A DNA stretch of 64,000 nucleotides from Parahoeflea halophila (GCF_900220985.1 NZ_OCPC01000001.1:970836-1034835); one strand, 5' to 3'. Shown: positions 14,959 to 24,141, counted from the stretch's first letter. The notes: generated by a model from the letters alone, not told the origin. Made by a program: numbers and translations.

Positions 14959-15481
14959 GGGAACTCCAGAGACGGGACGAGACGCCGGATCGGTCTGGCG
15001 CGATCTTGATGGCGGCAAAGCTCAAAAGCAAGCGCGCCGCAATGGGGCCCGTCATGCGACAGCGCGGCTCGGGCCTGTGCCACATCCGCATCTTCCGGCC
15101 GCGGCAACCCCTGGTGCGCAGGCGCGCACCGGCGGCAGCCTCCCAGCGAGCTGGAGGTGAGATCTTCGCCAGCGCCCGCCCGGTGATGGCGGTTGCAGGT
15201 TGCGCTTGTTGCCGTGGCGCTTTGCAAATTCCTACACATCGGACCTTGCAAGACCTGATCATGGCACCGACGTAGAGGCAGACCAGCCATGGCGTGACCG
15301 AGCTGAAACGCGTTGCGGCCCGGGCTGTCTTTTTTCAGGTGAATTCCGTTGCCGGATTTGCTAGCCTGAGAGAAAGAAACACTTGAACGGCTCCGGAGTG
15401 CCCACTTCGGAGGCGTTCCATTTTTGTGTTCTGCTGCCGTTTCAACGGGTGCCAGGACACCATGAACAAGGATTGAGACCG
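14959..15481. other. Intergenic region with the greA leader
   Basis: About 520 bases between the divergent flavoenzyme and greA genes. Overlapping frames here lack ribosome sites. The only clear structure is the hairpin at 15391-15412 shortly before greA; no tRNA or repeat was seen. Confidence 0.5.
15391..15412 (+). promoter_or_regulatory. Hairpin in the greA leader
   Basis: An 8-bp stem CTCCGGAG/CTTCGGAG (one G-U pair) with the loop TGCCCA. Seven bases further on is a run of five T (15421-15425 region), which makes it weakly terminator-like. It lies about 70 bases before the greA start. Function is inferred only. Confidence 0.4.
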
Positions 15482-15958
15482 ATGGTTGAAAAGGTTCCGA
15501 TGACGCAAGCCGGCTACACCAAGCTGCAGGAAGAACTGCGCTGGCGCCAACAGACCGAGCGGCCGCGGATCATCGAGGCGATCTCCGAAGCCCGCGCCCA
15601 TGGCGACCTCTCGGAGAACGCGGAATATCACGCCGCCAAGGAAGCCCAGAGCCACAATGAGGGCCGAATCGGCGAGCTCGAGGATTTCATTGGCCGCGCC
15701 GAAGTCATCGATCCGTCAAAGCTTTCCGGCAACACCATCAAGTTCGGCGCGACCGTCAAGCTGGTCGATGAGGACACCGAGGAAGAAAAGACCTATCAGA
15801 TCGTCGGCGACCAGGAAGCCGATGTGAAGGCAGGCCGAATCTCCATCTCCTCGCCGATCTCGCGGGCGCTGATCGGCAAGTCGGTGGGCGATTCCATCGA
15901 GGTCGTGGCCCCCGGCGGGTCGAAAGCCTACGAGATCCTCGAGGTCAGGTGGGGCTGA
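15482..15958 (+). CDS. greA: Transcription elongation factor GreA
   Basis: 158 residues, the exact usual length. The N-terminal antiparallel coiled coil reads [35 protein letters not shown] and AAKEAQ; its acidic tip (D and E of DLSENAEY) enters the RNA polymerase channel and stimulates cleavage of backtracked RNA. The C-terminal domain ends [23 protein letters not shown] 15482 is the family start; the frame extends 33 codons upstream without support. lpsB follows 38 bases later on the same strand. Confidence 0.97.
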   Translation: MVEKVPMTQAGYTKLQEELRWRQQTERPRIIEAISEARAHGDLSENAEYHAAKEAQSHNEGRIGELEDFIGRAEVIDPSKLSGNTIKFGATVKLVDEDTEEEKTYQIVGDQEADVKAGRISISSPISRALIGKSVGDSIEVVAPGGSKAYEILEVRWG

Positions 15959-15996
15959 GGCCCGGCAACTTTGCAAACGGTTCAGGCTGAGATCCC

Positions 15997-17067
15997 ATGC
16001 TATCTGATCCATCCCGGACCCACGTGATTGCACCGAACCTCAAGCGGCGCCTGTCTGGCGTCACCACCTCGATCATCCAGCTGATCCCCGTGCAGAACCG
16101 GATCGGGCAGCAGATCGCAGTCTTCGGACCGGGCCTGCCCGACGATCTGCCGCGGCTGCGCCTGCGTGACCTGCCGCGGCTCTGGCGAGCGCCCGAGGGA
16201 CGGAAACTCAGGATCTGGCACGCGAGGCGCAATGTCGAGATGCTGCTCGGCATCATCCTGCGCGACATCTTGCGCATGCCGGTGAAACTCGTTTTCACCT
16301 CCGCCTCGCAGCGGGTCCATACGGCCTGGACACGGTTTCTGGTTGCGCGCATGGATGGCGTCGTCGCCACCAGTCACAAGTCTGCTGCCTATCTCAAGGT
16401 TCCACACCGGGTAAGCCTGCACGGCATCAACGCCGAAAGGTTTTCGCCCGCTGCTGATCGCAGCGAGGTGCGCCGCGCCCTGTCGCTGCCGCAGGACCAG
16501 AAACTGGCCGGCTGTTTCGGCCGCATTCGTCACCAGAAGGGCACCGACATCTTTGTCGACGCGATGATCCGGCTGCTGCCGTCGCGGCCGGACTGGAGTG
16601 CGATTGTCGCAGGCCGCGCCACCGCCAGCCATACCGGCTATCTTTCCGGGCTGAAAGCCCGTGTTGCTGCCGCAGGCCTGAGCGATCGCATCCTGTTCGT
16701 CGGCGAACACACCAATATCAACGACTGGTACCGGGCGCTTGACCTGTTTGTCGCCCCGCAGCGCTGGGAAGGCTTCGGCCTGACTCCGCTCGAGGCCCAG
16801 GCCAGCGGTGTTCCGGTGGTGGCAACCGATGCCGGTGCGTTCGAGGAAATCATCGCCCAAGATGCGGATGAGACGGGCATGGTTGTCGGCAAGGATGATC
16901 TGGAAGCGCTTTCGGCCGCCGCTGCGGCTTTTATGGATGATGCTGCACGGCTAAGCGCCGCAGCCACACGCGCCAGACCTTACGTGCTGGCCAATTTCAC
17001 CATAGAAAGCGAGGCAGAGCGGCTTTCGGCAGCCTATGAGGATGTGTGGCGGAAATTCGATGCTTGA
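15997..17067 (+). CDS. lpsB: LPS core glycosyltransferase LpsB
   Basis: 356-residue GT4-family (GT-B fold) glycosyltransferase. The opening VIAPNLKRRLSGVTTSIIQL matches my recollection of Sinorhizobium LpsB, a mannosyltransferase of the lipopolysaccharide core. The donor-binding C-terminal half has FGRIRHQKGTDIFVDAM and the nucleotide-sugar site (PQRWEGFGLTPLEAQASGVP, with the E-x7-E pattern) near 252-275. It follows greA, the order recorded in S. meliloti. Its end overlaps the next glycosyltransferase by 8 bases, so they form an operon. It acts at the cytoplasmic face of the inner membrane. Confidence 0.9.
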   Translation: MLSDPSRTHVIAPNLKRRLSGVTTSIIQLIPVQNRIGQQIAVFGPGLPDDLPRLRLRDLPRLWRAPEGRKLRIWHARRNVEMLLGIILRDILRMPVKLVFTSASQRVHTAWTRFLVARMDGVVATSHKSAAYLKVPHRVSLHGINAERFSPAADRSEVRRALSLPQDQKLAGCFGRIRHQKGTDIFVDAMIRLLPSRPDWSAIVAGRATASHTGYLSGLKARVAAAGLSDRILFVGEHTNINDWYRALDLFVAPQRWEGFGLTPLEAQASGVPVVATDAGAFEEIIAQDADETGMVVGKDDLEALSAAAAAFMDDAARLSAAATRARPYVLANFTIESEAERLSAAYEDVWRKFDA

Positions 17068-18007
17068 TATCCTGATCATCGGCAAGGACAGCAAATACGG
17101 CCTGACCAAGGACAGCCTGCTGCTCGAAGACGCGATCCGCAACGCCGGCCTGCCCCATGCCATCGGGCGCGCCGACCACAAGAGCCGGCCGCTGATGGAG
17201 CGGATCTTCCGGACCCGGCGGGCGCGTATCGCCATCCATGTCGAACGGGTCTATCCCGCCTGGTATTCGGCCGCCGACATCCATTACCTTCTGCCCAACC
17301 AGGAGCGCTATCCACGGCGCCAGCTGGGACGGCTGAAACACATCGATCTGGTTCTGTGCAAGAGCCGCCACGCGGTCGATGTGTTCTCGAAGGAAGGCGC
17401 CCGGACGTTTCATCTCGGCTTCACTTCCGAAGACCAGCATGCACCGGACACCGTCAAGGATCGCGCCCGCTTCGTGCACATCGCCGGCGCCAGCACGCTC
17501 AAGGGTACGGAGGCGGTGCTGGCCGCCTGGCAGGCGCATCCGGACTGGCCGGAGCTGACACTGGTGATGAATGCCCGTCTGGCACCCGCCACGGTGCCGG
17601 ACAATGTCAGGCTGATGAGCACCTATCTCGGCGATGACGAAATGAGAGAGTTGCAGAACGCCTGCGGCATTCATCTGTGCCCGTCCCAGGCCGAGGGGTG
17701 GGGCCATTACATCGTCGAAGCCATGTCGACCGGCGCCGTGGTGATCACCACCGACGCGCCGCCGATGAACGAGCTGGTCACGGCGGATTCCGGAATCCTG
17801 GTTGCTGCCGCTTCCTCCACCCCCCGTCACCTGGGCACCTGTTATCAGGTCGACCAGGCTGCGCTGGAAGCAGCGGTCGAGGAGGTGATCCGGATGGACA
17901 GCGACGGGAAGGTGCGGATCGGAACGCAGGCGCGGCGCGACTTCGAGGCCATCCAAAGCGGTTTTCTCGAACGGCTGCAAACACTGCTGGGCAGCGACGC
18001 GCGATGA
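17060..18007 (+). CDS. Glycosyltransferase, LPS core (LpsE/LpsD-like)
   Basis: 315 residues. The N-terminal half is unusual for GT4 enzymes (MLDILIIGKDSKYGLTKDSL), while the C-terminal half has the family-1 donor site (LCPSQAEGWGHYIVEAMSTG) near 207-226. It starts inside the lpsB stop region (8-base overlap) and overlaps the next gene by ATGA, so the three are translationally coupled. By position it corresponds to one of the lpsE/lpsD genes that accompany lpsB in Sinorhizobium; which one cannot be settled by reading alone. Confidence 0.78.
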   Translation: MLDILIIGKDSKYGLTKDSLLLEDAIRNAGLPHAIGRADHKSRPLMERIFRTRRARIAIHVERVYPAWYSAADIHYLLPNQERYPRRQLGRLKHIDLVLCKSRHAVDVFSKEGARTFHLGFTSEDQHAPDTVKDRARFVHIAGASTLKGTEAVLAAWQAHPDWPELTLVMNARLAPATVPDNVRLMSTYLGDDEMRELQNACGIHLCPSQAEGWGHYIVEAMSTGAVVITTDAPPMNELVTADSGILVAAASSTPRHLGTCYQVDQAALEAAVEEVIRMDSDGKVRIGTQARRDFEAIQSGFLERLQTLLGSDAR

Positions 18008-19047
18008 ACCTGCTGCACCTGTCGAGCGAGAAGGGGTTGCGCGGCGGTGAAAACCAGCTGCTTCTTCTCGCCGGACGGACCAGGCCGGGGATTTCCGAGT
18101 GGTACGGGCTGCCGCCGGGTTCAGGCCTTTCCACCGCCCTCCCCGCCGATATCGCCACGCTGCCGATCCGGTGCCGTGGACTTCTTGATCTGGCCTCGAT
18201 TGCAACAATCCGAAGCCTTGCCCGCAGCAAGGACATCGATCTGATCCATGCCCACTCGAACCGGGCTCACAAGACAGCCGCTGCAGCAAAGATCGGCCGC
18301 CGCCAGCGCCTGATTGTCTCCCGACGCAACGCGTTCAGATGCCGGGGCGGCTGGGCCTACCGCGCTGCCGATCATTTCATCACCATCTCCGAGGCCGGCT
18401 ACCAGGCATTGCGCGCTGGCGGCATCACAGCCGACCGCATCAGCATCATCCATGATGCCGTGGATGAACCCGCGCTCGCGGCCGCAAGTCCCGAACGGTG
18501 CGGCCTGGGCGCAGAGGAAATCATGATCCTCTGCGTGGCCGCCTTCACCGCGGAAAAGGACCACGCCACATTGCTCGACGCCTGGCATCTGGTCCAGAAG
18601 GCCTCGCCCCGGGCGCATCTCATTCTGGCCGGAGACGGGCCCGATCTTGCCCGTATCCGGGCCCGGGCGGAGGGCTTGCCGAGGGTCACCTTCCTCGGCT
18701 GGCGCAACGACGTAGCCTCGCTGACAAAGGGGGCGGATATCGTCACCCTCGCCTCGCGCGAGGAGGGTCTCGGCTCGAGCCTGTGCACGGCGCAATTGGC
18801 TGGCAAACCCGTGGTGGCCACCGCGGCCGGCGGCATTGCCGAAGCTGTCAGCGACCGGGAAACCGGGCTCCTGAGCCCGCCCGGAGACGCGGAACAGCTG
18901 GCGCAAAACCTGATTGCCATGTCCGAAGATTCCGCGATGCGCCGGGCCTATGGCGAAGCCGGCGCAGAACGGGCGCGCGGCATGTTCTCGCTCGACACGT
19001 TCCACGCCCGGCACCTCGAGATCTACCGGCGCCTCACCGGCGCCTGA
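18004..19047 (+). CDS. Glycosyltransferase family 4, LPS core (LpsD/LpsE-like)
   Basis: 347 residues with full GT-B architecture. The acceptor half opens MNLLHLSSEKGLRGGENQLL and carries IDLIHAHSNRAHKTA. The donor half has VAAFTAEKDHATLLDAWHLV, ILAGDGPDLARIRARAE, and the ASREEGLGSSLCTAQLAGKP binding site near 255-275. It overlaps the preceding gene by four bases (ATGA). It is the last gene of the greA/lpsB direction and converges on the lpsC-like gene 15 bases away. Likely adds a core sugar to LPS. Confidence 0.82.
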   Translation: MNLLHLSSEKGLRGGENQLLLLAGRTRPGISEWYGLPPGSGLSTALPADIATLPIRCRGLLDLASIATIRSLARSKDIDLIHAHSNRAHKTAAAAKIGRRQRLIVSRRNAFRCRGGWAYRAADHFITISEAGYQALRAGGITADRISIIHDAVDEPALAAASPERCGLGAEEIMILCVAAFTAEKDHATLLDAWHLVQKASPRAHLILAGDGPDLARIRARAEGLPRVTFLGWRNDVASLTKGADIVTLASREEGLGSSLCTAQLAGKPVVATAAGGIAEAVSDRETGLLSPPGDAEQLAQNLIAMSEDSAMRRAYGEAGAERARGMFSLDTFHARHLEIYRRLTGA

Positions 19048-19062
19048 GCTTGCACGATCAGG

Positions 19063-19827
19063 CTAGCCGGAGCGGCGGGCTTCGGCACGGCGGTTCACAT
19101 GCACGATCATGTATTTCCAGAACACGGTCTGGCCGTGGATCCACGCATTCACCAGGCCCTCGACGCCGCCCAGAAACCCGCGCTTGAGCACATAGGTTTT
19201 CGCAAACGCCCCGAGCGCATGGCCGAACGGGGTCAGCAACGAGACCTTGCGGCCTGACTCTTCAAGCTGCCGCGCGCCGAGCGTGGCATAATGCTGCCCC
19301 TTGGCCAGCGCCTGTTCCAGCGACCGCACGGTGAAGTGATCCATGGGATGGGACAGCGTGCCGACAGGCCGGTCGGTTTCGGCGAATTCATGCACCAGCC
19401 TGGAATTGAACCGGGCTGCATCGCGGCGAAACAGCCGCAGTGGCGCGTCCGGCCACCAGCCCGAATGGCGAAACGGCTTACCGAGAAAATAGGACAGCCG
19501 TGGCACCTGGTAGGCATCGTAAGCGGGGTCAGCCAGGGTCGAGACGATCTCCTCAGCGAGGCTGGGCGGAACCCGTTCGTCGGCGTCCATCGACAGCACC
19601 CAGTCGCAGCTGGCCTGCGTGCGGGCAAACTCCTTCTGGTCGCCAAATCCGGTAAAGTCGCGGGCAATGACCCGCGCCTTGAACGACGCCGCGATGTCGC
19701 GCGTGGCATCATCGCTGTGGCTGTCCACCACCACGATCTCGTCGCAGAAATGCAGACTCTCGAGAAGCCCGGGCAGCATCTCCGCTTCGTTGCGGGTGAT
19801 GATGACGGCGCTGATCGTCGGCTTCAT
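19063..19827 (-). CDS. Glycosyltransferase family 2, WaaE/LpsC-like
   Basis: 254 residues, GT-A fold. The start is MKPTISAVIITRNEAEMLPG, with the DSHSDD motif near 35 and the metal-binding DADERVPPS near 85 (DxD-type). The C-terminal portion includes FWKYMIVHVNRR and a hydrophobic helix. WaaE/KdtX-like GT2 enzymes add core sugars to LPS. ATG 19827 is used because the family starts there. It lies 13 bases after lrp on the same strand, so lrp and this gene form one transcript, as in the lrp-lpsC arrangement described for S. meliloti; here the other two transferase genes face the opposite way. Confidence 0.85.
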   Translation of the reverse strand: MKPTISAVIITRNEAEMLPGLLESLHFCDEIVVVDSHSDDATRDIAASFKARVIARDFTGFGDQKEFARTQASCDWVLSMDADERVPPSLAEEIVSTLADPAYDAYQVPRLSYFLGKPFRHSGWWPDAPLRLFRRDAARFNSRLVHEFAETDRPVGTLSHPMDHFTVRSLEQALAKGQHYATLGARQLEESGRKVSLLTPFGHALGAFAKTYVLKRGFLGGVEGLVNAWIHGQTVFWKYMIVHVNRRAEARRSG

Positions 19828-19840
19828 GCCGTTGCCTCTG

Positions 19841-20311
19841 TCAAAGCGCCACGAGACCTTCATCCTTGACCTGGCGGATCGTCAGCATGGTGCGCACGGT
19901 ATCGACATTGTCGGTGGCGGTCAGTTCCTCGATGACGAAGTCCTGGAAGTGGCTGAGATTGCGCGCCACGCAATGCAACAGGAAATCGCTTTCGCCGGAG
20001 ACCATCCAGGTTTCGCGCACGATCGGCCATTCGTTGGTCTTGGCGGCAAAGGCCTTGAGGTTGGCATCAGACTGATGCTTGAGCCCGACCATGCAGAATG
20101 CAACCAGATCGAACCCGAGGCTGGGTGCGTTCAGCTGCGCCCGGTAACCGCGAATGATCCCCGCCTGCTCGAGCTTGCGAACCCGCCTCAGGCAGGGCGG
20201 TGCCGAGATCCCGACACGTTCCGACAGGTCCACATTGGTCATTCGTCCGTCTTTCTGCAATTCCCGCAGAATCTTGAGATCGATTGCATCGAGTTCGGCC
20301 TTGATCGCCAT
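19841..20311 (-). CDS. lrp: Lrp/AsnC-family transcription regulator
   Basis: 156 residues: an N-terminal helix-turn-helix (LKILRELQKDGRMTNVDLSE, then RVGISAPPCLRRVRKLEQAG) and a C-terminal RAM (ligand-binding) domain containing MVSGESDFLLHCVARNL. Lrp proteins form octamers that respond to amino acids. ATG 20311 follows a GGGGAAG site. It is divergent from trxB and begins the lrp-lpsC-like operon. In S. meliloti the equivalent gene (lrp3) is reported as an LsrB target; the LsrB-like gene is 1.3 kb away here. Confidence 0.9.
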   Translation of the reverse strand: MAIKAELDAIDLKILRELQKDGRMTNVDLSERVGISAPPCLRRVRKLEQAGIIRGYRAQLNAPSLGFDLVAFCMVGLKHQSDANLKAFAAKTNEWPIVRETWMVSGESDFLLHCVARNLSHFQDFVIEELTATDNVDTVRTMLTIRQVKDEGLVAL

Positions 20312-20449
20312 GAAGTCTTCCCCGGTTCGGCGCCACCATCCTGCGCGGGACGGTGAATTGAGCGAAACTTTATTGCGCCAGTGCGCAGCATCTGTAAAGT
20401 CTCGCAAGCCCCTCAGGTGCGAAGTTCTGTGCGTAACTCCGTCGCCAAG

Positions 20450-20479
20450 CTTGAAAACGCGCCTTGCTCGCACCTAAAT
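20450..20479 (+). promoter_or_regulatory. Candidate trxB promoter
   Basis: CTTGAA (20450-20455), 18-base spacer, CTAAAT (20474-20479); close to the rhizobial CTTGAC-N17-CTATAT consensus. It leaves a leader of about 110 bases to ATG 20596. Confidence 0.4.
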
Positions 20480-20595
20480 GGTGTCAAACCGCACCGCGTC
20501 ATGCCCGCGCCGCCAGATTTCTGGCTTTCGTCATTGATGCGTCACCGGGGATGGCCCACACTGCCGCCTCGCAATATCTGTTTCAGGATCATTCC

Positions 20596-21570
<975 letters not shown>

Positions 21571-21624
21571 GCGCGTGAGCGCCAGATAAGGGCCCGAACA
21601 ACGGGCCATGGGGACGGATGCTTG

Positions 21625-22521
21625 GTGCCACTCGACTGGGACAAACTGCGCATATTCCACGCGGCTGCGGAAGCGGGTTCCTTCACGCACGCAGCCGAGA
21701 AACTGCACTTGTCGCAATCGGCCATTTCAAGGCAGGTCTCGGCCCTCGAGATGGACATCGGCGCCAAGCTGTTCCACCGCCATGCCCGCGGCCTGATCTT
21801 ATCGGAACAGGGCGAGATCCTCTACCAGACGGCGCATGAAGTGCTGATGAAGCTGGAATCGGTCAGGAACCAGCTGACCGAAACTCGCGAGCGCCCCTCT
21901 GGCAAGCTGCGTGTCACCACCACTGTCGGCTTCGGCCAGGGCTGGCTCACCGAGAAGGTGCAGGAGTTCCAGTCGCTCTATCCCGATGTCCAGGTGCAGC
22001 TGCTGCTCGACAACGAGGAACTCGACGTCAACATGCGCCAGGCCGATTGCGCCATCCGCCTGCGGCAGCCACAGCAGCCCGACCTGATCCAGCGCCGTCT
22101 GTTCACTGTGCACATGCACATCTACGCCTCGCCCACCTATCTGGCGCGCCATGGCGAGCCCAAGAGCATCGAGGATCTCGACAACCACCGAATCATCACC
22201 TTCGGCGAACCGGCCCCGGGCTATCTCACCGATGTGAACTGGCTGGAAACCGCCGGACGCAGCCCGGACAACCGCCGGCCAGCGCAATTGCAGATCAACA
22301 ATCTGCCGGCAATCCGGCGCGCGACGTTCAACGGTGCCGGCATTTCGCTGCTGCCCGATTACATGATCAACCGCGATCTGCAGCTTGTGCAACTCAATCT
22401 CACAGCCGACATCCCGAGCTTCGATACCTATTTCTGCTATCCCGAAGAGATGAAAAACGCAGCCAAACTCAAAGCATTCCGCGATTTTCTGGTTGGAAAA
22501 GCGCGCAACTGGAGTTTCTGA
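21625..22521 (+). CDS. lsrB: LysR-type regulator LsrB/VtlR
   Basis: 298 residues. The N-terminal winged helix (DWDKLRIFHAAAEAGSFTHA, then AEKLHLSQSAISRQVSALE) and the effector domain (PSGKLRVTTTVGFGQGWLT; LDNEELDVNMRQADCAIRLR) match what I recall of Sinorhizobium LsrB (VtlR in Brucella and Agrobacterium) almost throughout, including the C-terminal DTYFCYPEEMKNAAKLKAF. LsrB governs symbiosis, LPS genes and redox balance; VtlR activates an AbcR sRNA. The call follows from trxB upstream and the AbcR pair downstream. The start is probably GTG 21625; a TTG lies one codon earlier. Confidence 0.93.
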   Translation: MPLDWDKLRIFHAAAEAGSFTHAAEKLHLSQSAISRQVSALEMDIGAKLFHRHARGLILSEQGEILYQTAHEVLMKLESVRNQLTETRERPSGKLRVTTTVGFGQGWLTEKVQEFQSLYPDVQVQLLLDNEELDVNMRQADCAIRLRQPQQPDLIQRRLFTVHMHIYASPTYLARHGEPKSIEDLDNHRIITFGEPAPGYLTDVNWLETAGRSPDNRRPAQLQINNLPAIRRATFNGAGISLLPDYMINRDLQLVQLNLTADIPSFDTYFCYPEEMKNAAKLKAFRDFLVGKARNWSF

Positions 22522-22630
22522 CAGCTGCAGCAGAAACGGGTCCGTCATACCAACCAGCATCAACAACCCGGAAAGATCGCAATTATTTTGTCGCCTATTT
22601 TTCGAGCAAAAACATAGCCATGCGGCCTCC

Positions 22631-22645
22631 GCATGGCAGTCATGC
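22631..22645. promoter_or_regulatory. Candidate LysR operator, AbcR copy 1
   Basis: Palindrome GCATG-N5-CATGC centred about 53 bases before the predicted sRNA start, directly upstream of the -35 box. Spacing and symmetry suit a LysR-type binding site. The same sequence recurs before copy 2. Confidence 0.5.
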
Positions 22646-22655
22646 GCACCGTTCC

Positions 22656-22684
22656 CTTGCACACTGCTCAATAAAGCACCATAT
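22656..22684 (+). promoter_or_regulatory. Promoter of AbcR copy 1
   Basis: CTTGCA (22656-22661), exactly 17 bases, CCATAT (22679-22684). Fits the alphaproteobacterial vegetative consensus and places the start near 22691. Confidence 0.75.
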
Positions 22685-22690
22685 CGCTTG

Positions 22691-22811
22691 TAGCTGATGC
22701 ACCTTTGGCGGCCTACTCCTCCCAGTGCCGCCGCATGAGCTGTTCCCCTCTGGAGGTTTTTTGACCTTCATACCTATTGGGCCCGAGAGCAATCTCGAGG
22801 CCCATTTTTTT
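22691..22811 (+). ncRNA. abcR1: AbcR-family trans-acting sRNA, copy 1
   Basis: About 120 nt, bounded by a promoter and an intrinsic terminator. The 5' hairpin GGCGGC/GCCGCC presents a pyrimidine-rich loop with CTACTCCTCCCAGT, an anti-Shine-Dalgarno sequence; a second exposed stretch GTTCCCCTCTGG follows. The terminator stem TGGGCC/GGCCCA (22778-22783, 22799-22804) with inner CGAGA/TCTCG is followed by seven T. These are the hallmarks of AbcR (alpha-r15) sRNAs, which with Hfq silence ABC-transporter mRNAs. The position next to lsrB/vtlR and the tandem copy agree with S. meliloti, Agrobacterium and Brucella. The numbering 1 or 2 is arbitrary. Confidence 0.88.
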
Positions 22812-22859
22812 GCCTGGTTCGTAGCCGAAATTGCTTACTTTTCAGGCTATGCAGCCTCC

Positions 22860-22874
22860 GCATGGCAGTCATGC
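22860..22874. promoter_or_regulatory. Candidate LysR operator, AbcR copy 2
   Basis: Same GCATG-N5-CATGC palindrome as at 22631-22645, 229 bases downstream and in the same position relative to its promoter. Confidence 0.5.
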
Positions 22875-22884
22875 GCACCGTTCC

Positions 22885-22913
22885 CTTGCACACTGCTCAA
22901 TAAAGCACCATAT
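22885..22913 (+). promoter_or_regulatory. Promoter of AbcR copy 2
   Basis: CTTGCA (22885-22890), 17 bases, CCATAT (22908-22913); identical boxes and spacer to copy 1. Confidence 0.75.
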
Positions 22914-22919
22914 CGACTG

Positions 22920-23042
22920 CAGCTGATGCACCTTTGGCGGCCTACTCCTCCCAGTGCCGCCGCATGAGCTGTTCCCCTCTGGAGGTTTTTTGACCTTCAT
23001 ACTTATTGGGCCCGAGAGCAAATCTCGTGGCCCATTTTTTTT
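22920..23042 (+). ncRNA. abcR2: AbcR-family trans-acting sRNA, copy 2
   Basis: Second copy, 229 bases after the first. From the -35 box to the terminator it differs only at a few places: around the start site (GACTGC for GCTTGT), CTTATT for CCTATT, and in the terminator loop. Both anti-Shine-Dalgarno stretches are unchanged. The terminator TGGGCC/GGCCCA (23007-23012, 23029-23034) is followed by eight T. Because promoter and targeting regions are nearly identical, the copies probably act redundantly, unlike the better separated AbcR1/AbcR2 regulation reported in other rhizobia. Confidence 0.88.
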
Positions 23043-23088
23043 GCCTTGCCTCTATCGAGCGATTCATGGGGCTTTCACACCCCGAGTT

Positions 23089-24141
23089 TCATGCCGTCAC
23101 CGCCGCGCGGCCCTTGCCCTTGGCGGCTGTCACCGGGTCCGAAGAGGCAGAAGCTTCCAGGCACCCCAAGCCGCGCAAGGTCTCCCGCATCGCCTGGTCA
23201 AGCGGCGTGTGCGGCTCGGCGCCGAGAAAAGCCACCAGCTTGTCGTTGCGCATGTGCAGCGGCTGACGCCAGAGGTAGCGCATCTCAAGCAGCTCACGGA
23301 AAAACGCGATGAAGGGCGCCCCCAGATACAGCAACCACCAGGGAAACCGCCGCGTACGCAATGACGGTCTGCCGGTGACCCGCCGGATCGACTCGCTCAG
23401 CTGCATGCCGTCCGCGTCCCAGACCCCTTCCATGTGGAACCGGGCGAAGGTCGGCAGATCCTCAGAGCGTTCAACCAGCTGCATCATGGTCTCAGCCACA
23501 TCGGGCAGATAGGCCCATTGATGCCCGACACCGGGATCTGACGGGCTGGTGATCTTTGTCACCGGCGCGCCGGGCTTGATCATCACCTGGGAAAACCAGC
23601 TGCTTTCGGCGCCGGGACCAAAGTAATCCCCAGTGCGCACGAGAATGACCTGGGTGCCCTCATGCGTCGCCGCTTCGAGCCGTTCTTCAAGCTGAACCCG
23701 GATCTTGCCCTTGAACGATTGCGGGCGTTGCGGACTGTCCTCGGTCACATTGGCGAATGTTTCCGGACCGAAATTGTACACGGTTCCGGGCATCAGGATG
23801 CGCGCGCCACTGGCTTTCGCCGCAACGATGGTGTTCTCGATCATCGGCAGCACCAGCGTGCCCCAGTTGCGGTAGCCGGGCGGATTGACCGCATGAACGA
23901 TCAGCTCGACGCCCTTCGCGGCGGCGAGCACGTCAGCTCGAGCCATCGCATCCCCGTTGACCCACTCGTATTGTGGCATCTTTTTGGCCTGTGCGCCCGC
24001 GTCCCGGTGCATGGCCCGCACCTGGTAGCCGCGTGACGAAAGCTTTGCTGCCATGGCGCTTCCAACGCCGCCGGTCGCCCCTAGGACTAGCGCGAGCTTT
24101 TGGACGGAATCTGTCTGCGATATCGTAGTGGTATTGGTCAT
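23089..24141 (-). CDS. NAD(P)-dependent epimerase/dehydratase-like protein
   Basis: 350 residues of the extended/atypical short-chain dehydrogenase superfamily. N-terminal Rossmann motif LALVLGATGGVGSAMAAKL (GxxGxxG) near 16-34; an acidic or polar region follows, and IRVQLEERLEAA sits where the YxxxK active site would be, so the catalytic Tyr-Lys pair is not evident. This suggests an NmrA-like or atypical member rather than a standard epimerase. The C-terminus has a hydrophobic stretch (FPWWLLYLGAPFIAFF). Divergent from a LysR gene about 90 bases away, which probably regulates it. Confidence 0.78.
   Translation of the reverse strand: MTNTTTISQTDSVQKLALVLGATGGVGSAMAAKLSSRGYQVRAMHRDAGAQAKKMPQYEWVNGDAMARADVLAAAKGVELIVHAVNPPGYRNWGTLVLPMIENTIVAAKASGARILMPGTVYNFGPETFANVTEDSPQRPQSFKGKIRVQLEERLEAATHEGTQVILVRTGDYFGPGAESSWFSQVMIKPGAPVTKITSPSDPGVGHQWAYLPDVAETMMQLVERSEDLPTFARFHMEGVWDADGMQLSESIRRVTGRPSLRTRRFPWWLLYLGAPFIAFFRELLEMRYLWRQPLHMRNDKLVAFLGAEPHTPLDQAMRETLRGLGCLEASASSDPVTAAKGKGRAAVTA

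Larger units (their letters stand above)
22622..23045 (+). repeat. Tandem direct repeat carrying the sRNA pair
   Basis: Two units of about 190 bases, period 229 (22622-22815 and 22851-23045), covering operator, promoter, sRNA and terminator. The 35-base stretch between units (about 22816-22850) is not repeated. Indicates a duplication kept similar by recent origin or gene conversion. Confidence 0.85.

Noticed and set aside
22493-23364. Short plus-strand frames over the AbcR region
   Set aside because: They follow the sRNA repeats, lack ribosome sites and the repeated sequence explains their similar translations.
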